A stretch of 64,000 nucleotides of DNA, from the NCBI GenBank assembly GCA_964019135.1, contig OZ025258.1, forward strand, positions 5,909,961 to 5,973,960. The letters are read 5' to 3'. The stretch comes from Arenicola marina (taxonomy: Eukaryota > Annelida > Polychaeta > Arenicolidae). Positions 56,245-64,000 of the stretch are shown here, in pieces. Made by a program: the position numbers and the translations under genes. Below the pieces are notes generated by a model. That model worked only from the letters and a program-made list of their open reading frames with translations, did no database searches and was not told the origin of the DNA. Position 1 is the first letter of the stretch. Each line of letters starts with the position of its first letter.

Positions 56245-56720
56245 CAAAGGCAGGGTTCATGGTCCCTGCTTAACGCTATAAAAACTTGTGACCTATAAGA
56301 GGCGGATTACGATGCCGTCTGCATCCTGAAAAACCCCGAAGAACTCCGCTCATCATGTGCATTTTGAGGGCATGTTAGTACCATCATGTCATTTTACGCT
56401 TCTTGTTACGTCAGGATTATGATACTTTCTAAAATTGTGATACTTTCTGGATTCAAGGCATTTCAAGTGACAATTTTCCTGCGCGAATTTCCCTTCGCCG
56501 GATATCTGCTATGAAGTAAGATGACTTTATTTCATGCATCTGTAACAGTTTAAAGCCTATAATAGACGAGTATATTTACATTGCATCGAACCATCTAATG
56601 TGGGAGATGCGGAATTGTGACACTCACAGCCAGCAGCCCAACGCCAAGCTACCCTGACCCAAGTGACCGAGAGCTCGCGGCACCAGTTCTTCACTGCCTG
56701 GAGGTAAAAACTGTTGTTTT
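56245..56720 (+). repeat. Dispersed repeat, copy 2 (partner at 5.98-6.59 kb)
   Basis: One 57-bp unit (GGTTCATGGTCCCTGCTTAA) is followed by GTGATACTTTCTGGATTCAA and the rest of the block seen at 6290-6590, with scattered changes. About 100 bases between the unit and the block have no counterpart at 6.27 kb. Confidence 0.82.
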
Positions 56721-57499
56721 CCGGAAGTGATAGCTCGCCGTGGGTATCCGTCTTCTAAATGCTCGGGGGTCTCCTCTCGAACAGGTTACGGGCCGATGTC
56801 TACGGCACTCGGCCAACCCACAATTGCCTGCAGCCAGTCCGGTTTATTACCAGCTGCCTTCCCTTCATCGCCAGAGCGCTCGGGGCCTCTCAAATCTATA
56901 ACAGGCCAATCAGTCGTCAGGTTTTTTACCTGTCGCCGGTTTTCAGCAGCATACTTGAGGCAATCTGTATTTTATGTTGACTGAACGAGTGGTGTGGTGG
57001 GCGGCAGGGGTCGGGGGACGGGATTACTAGAGGCATGACTGTTTTTCTCTCGTGGCGTATTTCCGTAGTTACTATGATGGGTTGCCCGATACGATTGCCT
57101 GCCTTGTGGCGATTTCCCCGTGTTGGCAATTGATGTGGAGATATCTTATCTTGCGCAATGTAATGTTATGGTTTTAATGCCATCGGGGAATCTCATTGTG
57201 GATGGGCGTAATTTGTCCCAGCAGATGCCCCTCGCGTGGATAGATATTAGAGGAGCCTTTGATCCAACGAAAATTATTCAGCCTCAGTGCTGTAGACAAG
57301 AGTAGCTCTCGGTGAATCTCTCAGTGGCTGGCAATATATAACACCAATGGCATCACAGAAAATCAGATAAATCTAAGATCTCTTATTCATTGATATTCGA
57401 TTTGATGTGTTGCATTCTATTATTGGGTGCAGATAGTAGGAGTTTCTGGTCACTCAATTAACAATACAATATTGGTGCGCTCAGTGACAGCGAGCGCCG
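56721..57499. other. Stretch without a recognised gene
   Basis: Plus-strand frames at 56,727-56,984 and 57,120-57,305 are open but show no family signature. Confidence 0.4.
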
Positions 57500-57829
57500 G
57501 TTGAAAAGGAACAGACGAGGAAGATATTAGACTAGACGCGTCTGCCTGACTGACACTGGCGTCAAGTCCACTGCAGGGACAAACCGATTTTTGCATGAAA
57601 TGTTCAGGAGACATCTTATCTGGAAGCTTCCTGGAGAATTACGTTCTGTCTTTTTTTTACATTGTTCCACTTTTTGTTAGGCGGCTGTGATTTTGTTCGT
57701 ATATCTACGGCAGATTAGAATGCCCTTCGCGTAAATATCTGTTAGGATTATTAGATGTAAAAGCCTGTAGTTTAACCGCCACCGTCTGGTAGAGGCTTGG
57801 CGCAGGCCATTATATGTCACGGCGGGGGA

Positions 57830-58045
57830 CAGTGGTACCAGCCTGGTGCCCTGTCATGCCGAGAGGGCAGTGGTACCAGCCTGGTGCTCTCATGCCGCCG
57901 GGAGGATAGAGGAAACTGCCTGGTGCTCTCATGCCGCCGGGAGGAGAGTGGAAACTGCCTGGTGCTGTCATCCCGGGAGGACAGTGGAACAGCCTGGTGC
58001 CCTGTCATACCTGGAGGATTGTGGTACCAGCCTGGTGCTCTGTCA
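57830..58045 (+). repeat. GGTACCAGCCTGGTG minisatellite
   Basis: About six units of 30-36 bases read (G/T)GGTACCAGCCTGGTGCCCT + GTCATGCCGAGAGG, with variants GAAACTGCCTGGTGCTCTCA. The same words occur at 21,520-21,655 and 26,040-26,115, where LINE B has split the array. Confidence 0.85.
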
Positions 58046-58941
58046 TGGCGAGTCCCGTTTTTCTCAAAGTTTTTACTGAATGTTCTATGGGCAGAGCCAT
58101 CTTGAATATCGCGACAAAGCAGCTTAATCAACACGGGGTTCGTACTAGTTGTAAAGGGTTAATTATTTCTAGAATGGCGGGGGAATCTAAGTAGGCTGAA
58201 TTAGATTGGCAGCGTTGGGAAGGGATATATTTATATCTAATTGGCTTAACCTAGTTTGAACACCGTGGGCTTGCCTGGCGGGTAGGAGATGCTCGTAGGG
58301 GGAGTTGGTAAATAGACAGTACCCACCCATCCCAACCGTCCCCACCCTACCCCTGTCATTCATGCTATGTCTGCCTTACTTGAGCATGTTTTAATTCTAT
58401 TGATACCGCTGCGATCGAATAAGTTTAAACCAAAATCGGAGTCAAAAGGATTTGCCGTTATCAGCACATATCCCTTGGTTAAGCACCATAATCTGTTTCT
58501 ATCTTTAATTACGTCATGTCTCAGTAACCCTGTTAATGCCCGACTGCAGGTTGTTGGGTAGCTTGAAGAGATGGGTATCGCCACACCCCTGAAGAAACAT
58601 CCCTTGCATCCACGTCTCAGTCACAATCCCGATAAGGAAGAAAGTAAAAGACTGAAGCCGCCGCCGAGAAGCTTCCCATTACAGCCACAACGGTGGGGAC
58701 CAATCCTGCCGTAATGCATCATCGATTTGGGGGTAGGAGGGGTAGGGAAGGGGAAGGGGGGGGGGGGTGGACATTCCAGACATGAGCACACTCACGTCTT
58801 GAATCCGTCTCTAGCCCTACCGAACGAAAAGAGAGAGACAGCAATGGACGGTAAAAAGACACATTATGGCGTTCAGGACGTGTATGGGGTCGTAATTGAT
58901 AGCTTGTCTTCTAGAAGGAGGGAAGGACGGCACATGCCACA

Positions 58942-59022
58942 GACTAGGTGCCCTGGCCGGGATTCAAACCCCTGATCTATTGATATGCGGTCTAGCGTTC
59001 TAATCACTACACCGAAGGGGTC
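58942..59022 (-). repeat. tRNA-derived SINE head (partner of 27.3 kb)
   Basis: The minus strand reads GTGTAGTGATTAGAACGC, then GGGGTTTGAATCCCGG, the A and B boxes of a Pol III tRNA-type promoter. It occupies the same place as the SINE head at 27,319-27,402, so it predates the split of the two composite copies. Confidence 0.65.
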
Positions 59023-60257
59023 ATTTAGTAGTAGAAAAGTTACTAGCAGTTGAAGGGGGAGACATTTTAATGTGTCATACATTGGAGGAGACTAGATTTA
59101 GGATGACGCGAGAGTAAGAATATGACGACGGTCAGTAAATCACAGATCCCAAGGGCCCGCCGCCAGGTATCGCCACCGGCTGGACGACCCCGCATGGAAC
59201 CCTTCACAAGGGGAGGCGACAAAACGTCACCATTGGGAATCTTGTGTGGCGTGAGTTCTCCATACCATTGCACGATATTCCATTACACTCTGACCGCCAT
59301 TGTAGAGTTTACTTGCGGTACAGACTGTAAAGGATGTGCAGCGCCACCTATTGCAGTATGAAGGATTGGATGTGGCCATTATTTCGGTTTTACTTGATCT
59401 GTATTAATCTTTTACTTATTAATACAAATCGTTAAAACGGGCTCTAGAAAAAATTGTGTTGGCTGAGATAAGTTGGCGGAAAGCCTGAAGCACCCCCGCC
59501 CCCCCCCCCCCCACCCCGCTTTTTCTCGCCACCCGCTTCCTCCCGTATAGCGTGCTGTGGTCTTTGCAGGCGAAACCACGAGGCGCATCTCATTGTCACG
59601 TGATCAGTGACAAGAGAAGTTCAAAAGTCAGTTCGAGCGACAAAGTCTGAGTTATCTGTAGACTAACGGGAAAAATAACAGCACAAATAGGAATCCTGTT
59701 AAAAAGGGTGTTAACATTGGTGTCCATGGTATTATAAAATAAGGTATCTTCGTGGTTGGCCTGTGTCCTTAACACAGTCTGCGTCATTTGCCCATTTTGC
59801 TTCTGAAATAGCGATCACAAGCGCCAACAAATCGACCATTATCCCCATATTGGACACTTGACGAAAGCAGCTTGTAGACGAGTGCAATCTAATAGTACAC
59901 CACGATCACTGGCTGATCCTGACCTCTTACATACATATTTACCTGCCGAACAACCAGCCCCCGCGCCACCCCCTGCTCCCGACGTGATGATTAATATCAC
60001 CTGTTATAATGGAGTTTTACGGTCATGTTGCTGAGACAGACGCTGTCGCCATGGAACCAACTCCCACCCTGGCCTTGCCTCTTCTGGCGGAGCTGTTTCC
60101 GTTTGTCGTCAGGCGATATTTCGCTGTGCGATGGGGGTAAGGAATGGAGTATGGGAGCATCACAGCACCGTCAGAATTGAATCTTATACAATCTTGTCGA
60201 ATGCAGACTCCATCACCACAGAGTGTGTCGACGGCGTCCCCAGTCCGCCGCGCAGTC

Positions 60258-61188
60258 TGACCCAACATCATCGGCCAGTAACTGTGGGATTGGACTACAC
60301 CCCCTCCCACCCCCGCTGACCCAACATCATCGGCCAGTAACTGTGGGATTGGACTACACCCCCTCCCACCCCCGCTGATCCAACATCATCGGCCAGTAAC
60401 TGCGTGATAGGACTACACCCTCTCCCACCTCCGCTGATCCAACACCAGAGGCCAGTAACTGTGGGATTGGACTACACCCCTCCCACCCCCGCTGATCCAA
60501 CACCAGAGGCCAGTAACTGTGGGATAGGACTACACCCCCTCCCACCCCCGCTGATCCAACACCAGAGGCCAGTAACTGAGGGATAGGACTACACCCCCTC
60601 CCACCCCCGCTGATCCAACACCAGAGGCCAGTAACTGTGGGATAGGACTACACCCCCTCCCACCCCCGCTGATCCAACACCAGAGGCCAGTAACTGTGGG
60701 ATAGGACTACACCCCCTCCCACCCCCGCTGATCCAACACCAGAGGCCAGTAACTGTGGGATAGGACTACACCCCCTCCCACCCCCGCTGATGCAACACCA
60801 GAAGCCAGTAAATGTGGGATAGGACTACACCCCCTCCCACCCCCGCTGATCCAACACCAGAGGCCAGTAACTGTGGGATAGGACTACACCCCCTCCCACC
60901 CCCGCTGATCCAACACCAGAGGCCAGTAACTGCGTGATAGGACTACACCCCCTCCCACCCCCGCTGATCCAACACCAGAGGCCAGTAACTGTGGGATTGG
61001 ACTACACCCCCTCCCACCCCCGCTGATCCAACACCAGAGGCCAGTAACTGTGGGATAGGACTACACCCCCTCTCACCCCCGCTGATCCAACACCAGAGGC
61101 CAGTAACTGTGGGATAGGACTACACCCCCTCCCACCCCCGCTGATCCAACACCAGAGGCCAGTAACTGTGGCATTGGACTACACCCCC
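60258..61188 (+). repeat. 59-bp satellite array, about 16 units
   Basis: Same unit as 46,903-47,416 (CCAGTAACTGTGGGATTGGA, CTACACCCCCTCCCACCCCC, GCTGATCCAACACCAGAGG). Units with TGCGTGATAGG occur twice. The array is almost twice as long as in the other copy. Confidence 0.95.
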
Positions 61189-61544
61189 AACCCTCCGCCC
61201 CTACGCCCCTATCCCCCGACCCCACGCCCACCCAGCGACACGGTCATTTATCTGGCGGCCATCGCTTGGTTGGAGAAAGTGATGTCAGGGCTAAAATACA
61301 ATCATTACTATCATGTGGTTATCTGAATCCAGGAGTGTTTTATCGGGGTCTGGTCTCTCCCAGTAGAGCTGTGAGTGTGTCCAAGTCTTAAAAGGTCTGA
61401 CGTCACTCACATCAACGAGATATGGTTGTGTACAAGTCTTGGTATGTCTGACGTTACTCACAGCAGCAAGATATAGGTGTAGCAAAGTCCCGAATGCCTG
61501 ATGTCACCCGAAGTTATATTGCAGGGCATAGTTGTCTGTGTAAG

Positions 61545-63575
61545 TTAATGTCGGGATAACAATGGAGTCCACGCTCGAAGCCCGAGGACCCATTGTTATT
61601 CGGTAATGTCGTTTTTCGAGGATATTAACTTATGTAAAATCCACGTCCTTATAACTCCAATCTTGTCTTTGATCAGAGTTGGAAAGAGAAATTACGCTAC
61701 CGAATTCGGTTTCTTGACAAATTTGACTGGTGATCAGAGCTTAAAGCGAGTACATCGATACCTGCTACCATCTCAACTACCACTCGTTCTTGTATATTAG
61801 AGCGAGCCATTGCTTCAAACAGAATAACTCACTTATTAGCTGCGTTTAACATGTTTGTACAATAATCGATTTTATGGGCCACAATATTGGGATAGGTCTT
61901 CGCCCTACTTGAGTAACCTGAGACTCTGTTACATACAATGTTTTACAATATTGGATTAAACTTCGCCTTACGTTAAGGAGAATGCCCATGTAACAATACA
62001 TTCTTGAAAAAGAATGTACAAGGCGCAAGCCGAGTACATATCTTTTTTAAGAATGAACTGTTACACGGGTATTCTCTGACTTAAAGTGCGGTCGGTGAGC
62101 CTCACCTGGTGAATGTAGCGTGAATAAGATGTACATTGCATCTCTCGCTTCCGAAACCAATAAAATAGCTCACTTAGATGCCATTTCTCTAAATGAGTTC
62201 TCTTTGACATCAAACCTCTCTTGGAGCGAAGTCTTTAAGGCACGGAGGAAATTCTTGGGAACACAAAATGAAGATATTAATGTTTTACAATATCCAATTT
62301 GGAATACCTATTTTATGAAAACCCCAAATCTGAATAGCAGAAGAGATGAAATGATCACGCAGGGAGTTGTCCTTATTAATGATATAGTTGATGAACATAG
62401 CGTCATGTTAGGATGGGAAGAATTTAGAAATAAATATCAAATAGATATTAAAATATTCTATAGTCTTGTCTGCTGCATACCGCGAGACTGGAGACACCAA
62501 ATAATGACGTCAGGTAATAAAAATGGGTAACGTAACTCGCAAGTGGGCGAATTTAATAAAAGAACGGCGCGTTTATGCAATTATAGTTATAAGTTACTGG
62601 TCAAGTCTTTAACCTATAGTAAAAAAAACTAAGAACGGTGGTTTCAGTATCTAGATATAGATATAGATTGATATCGAGGAAGCCAATTGGTGCCAGTATT
62701 ATAACTTACCATGGCACTGTACGGTCGAGGAAAATAACTAGAAACTTTCAGTTCCGGTTACTGAATTTAGAAAGAAATATCAAAGAAATATTAAAATATT
62801 CTATAGCCTTGTCTGCTGCATACCGCGAGACTGGAGACACCAAATAATGACGTCAGGTAAAAAAAATTGGTAACGTAACTCGCAAGTGGGCGAATTTAAT
62901 AAAAGAACGGCGCGTTTATGCAATTATAGTTATAAGTTACTGGTCAAGTCTTTAACCTATAGTAAAAAAAAACTAAGAACGGTGGTTTCAGTATCTAGAT
63001 ATAGATATAGATTGATATCGAGGAAGCCAATTGGTGCCAGTATTATAACTTACCATTGCACTGTACAGTCGAGGAAAAAAACTGGAAGTTTTCACTTCCG
63101 GTTACTGAATTTAGTATTGGTCACAAATCAGTTTTTGCATAGATGTAAAAAAATGGACTCAGAGAAATGTTCTTTTTGTGGTGACTGAAACTATTCAGCA
63201 CGTACTTTTTTATAGTATTTATGTAAGGAGTTTATGGTTCAGGGTACCTGATTGGTTAAATGACATATGCTTGACATCTCTGACTCCAACACGTCAATCC
63301 TATTTATTAGGGTTAAAATACTCTTCGTGTGAGCGACTTATTAATCATATCTGTTTAATTACGAAGAGATATGTTTATAAATGTAAATGGCTTAATGAAA
63401 TCCCTAATCTTCAGGGGGTCCCGAACAATATTTTGTATTATTTTAAGATAGAACAGTGCGTCAGCGATAGTGAAAACATGTCATCGTTTACATCTACGTG
63501 GCGCCATTTATGTGATATAATGGTTTCTTTTGATGTGTGACTTTGTTACGGTGAAATAAAAAGAAAAAAATCCCA
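61545..63575 (+). mobile_element. LINE E, L1/Tx1-like ORF2 C-terminal remnant
   Basis: It interrupts the compact composite copy between 61,540 and 63,576. Frame 62,120-62,530 gives PIWNTYFMKTPNLNSRRDEM, GVVLINDIVDEHSVMLGWEE and SLVCCIPRDWRHQI, the linker of L1-type ORF2. Frame 63,100-63,540 gives FRLLNLVLVTNQFLHRCKKM, CSFCGD and ETIQHVLFY, then YLLGLKYSSCERLINHICLI, the knuckle and tail, with an in-frame TGA at 63,186-63,188 in the knuckle. It contains an internal 343-bp tandem duplication. Confidence 0.78.
62430..63115 (+). repeat. 343-bp tandem duplication inside LINE E
   Basis: The block from AATATCAAA-GATATTAAAA through GTTTCAGTATCTAGATATAG to CCGGTTACTGAATTTAG is present twice with an offset of 343 bases (for example, CTATAG at 62,458 and 62,801). 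The copies differ at a few positions only, so the duplication is more recent than the LINE. Confidence 0.88.
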
Positions 63576-63745
63576 TGTGTACCAATATTTTGAGAGAGAC
63601 GTGATTAAAAAGGCCAAGCAAAACGCAAGTAAAAAAAAAAAATTGACATGTATTATTTTTACCACCATACATTTTGAGTTTAGCTTGAAATAAATTGTAA
63701 TGCTTGTACATTTAATTACGTCACTGATATCATGTACGACTTTGA
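63576..63745 (+). repeat. Composite repeat, compact copy, right end
   Basis: ACCAATATTTTGAGAGAGAC, TTAAAAAGGCCAAGC and TTACGTCACTGATATCATGT match 48,066-48,230; similarity ends at GTACGACTTTGAT in both. Confidence 0.85.
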
Positions 63746-64000
63746 TAGGCAAATTCGCAAATTTCAAAGGCACAATTTTGTAAATTTACTGTGCTAACAT
63801 TATCTTTCTAAATTGCTTCAGTTCTGTTACATTCATAGCTGTGATTGGTATTTTGACAAACGGTTTCATGAGAACCACAAAATAGCCAAAAAGAGCAGTA
63901 CTGTCACTTTTCCATTTTCACAGAGTGAGCCAGCTTACATGTACTTAGCGGCTTGGTGGTATAATGCTTTGGATCAGATAGATTGTGTAGCATTTCTAAG
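63746..64000. other. Right edge, nothing recognised
   Basis: No coding or repeat signal that I can identify in the last 255 bases. Confidence 0.5.

Larger units (their letters stand above)
57500..61540 (+). repeat. Composite repeat, compact copy
   Basis: This continuous 4 kb block matches, in order, the pieces at 21.11, 26.04, 29.08, 39.57 and 46.8-47.7 kb. It lacks LINE B, the foldback block, the AcademH-like element and LINE C, and so serves as the empty site for each of them. It contains the GGTACCAGCCTG minisatellite (57,830-58,045), a SINE head (58,942-59,022, minus) and the 59-bp satellite (60,258-61,188). Divergence from the other copy is obvious on every line. Confidence 0.88.

Noticed and set aside
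60258-61188. Possible CRISPR-like array
   Set aside because: Units are contiguous 59-bp tandem copies without distinct spacers, in eukaryotic DNA.
57500-61540. Composite copies as an assembly artefact (two haplotypes placed in tandem)
   Set aside because: The two copies differ on every line by many substitutions and indels and carry different insertions, too much for allelic haplotypes; a long-read check would still be decisive.

Overview
The window looks like repeat-dominated nuclear DNA of a marine invertebrate. It carries several LINE families, tRNA-derived SINE heads, foldback elements and hairpin MITEs, a Ty3/Gypsy fossil, long G and C tracts, and animal multi-copy families (DUF4806, DUF6589, a RecQ-like helicase and a THAP exon). 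This mix would fit amphioxus, but a mollusc or cnidarian cannot be excluded from sequence alone. I found no complete host gene, no rRNA gene, no convincing tRNA gene and no CRISPR array. Nearly every coding stretch is a transposon remnant or a decayed multi-exon gene.

Layout, left part (1-21 kb). A CR1/L2-type LINE on the minus strand occupies 1-1690. It is followed by a 2.62 kb block (1767-4386) with perfect 16-bp terminal inverted repeats and a 4-bp flanking duplication, which carries a spliced DUF4806 gene with one in-frame stop. Next come a LINE tail (4741-5310), a 57-bp tandem repeat, a Pogo/Tigger-type DNA-binding fragment (7169-7372) and a palindromic MITE (9411-9758). A Ty3/Gypsy fossil with a repeat-expanded gag lies on the minus strand (about 10.7-14.5 kb). 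An 88-bp hairpin MITE with a 9-bp target duplication sits at 16,387, and a likely terminal exon of an unidentified gene at 17,278.

Middle and right part (21-64 kb). The dominant structure is a long dispersed repeat present twice. The compact copy is 57.5-61.54 kb plus a short piece at 63.6 kb. The expanded copy is split across 21.1-48.2 kb by large insertions: an L1-like LINE (21.66-25.93 kb), a C-rich/G-rich foldback block (27.44-29.08 kb), a 10.27 kb element (29,298-39,565) and a LINE (40.35-46.27 kb) whose two halves face each other, as in a twin-primed 5' inversion. The compact copy acts as the empty site and so dates and delimits these insertions.

The most interesting object is the 10.27 kb element. 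Its flanks join in the other copy, and it is bordered by a 9-bp direct repeat (CGCCATTGA). It holds two convergent genes that start near opposite ends: a seven-exon DUF6589 gene on the plus strand and a RecQ-like superfamily II helicase on the minus strand. A THAP-type zinc-finger exon lies between them. Transposase plus SF2 helicase is the known plan of the AcademH lineage of DNA transposons, so I call it AcademH-like, with the identity of DUF6589 and the Academ transposase as inference. Both genes are decayed.
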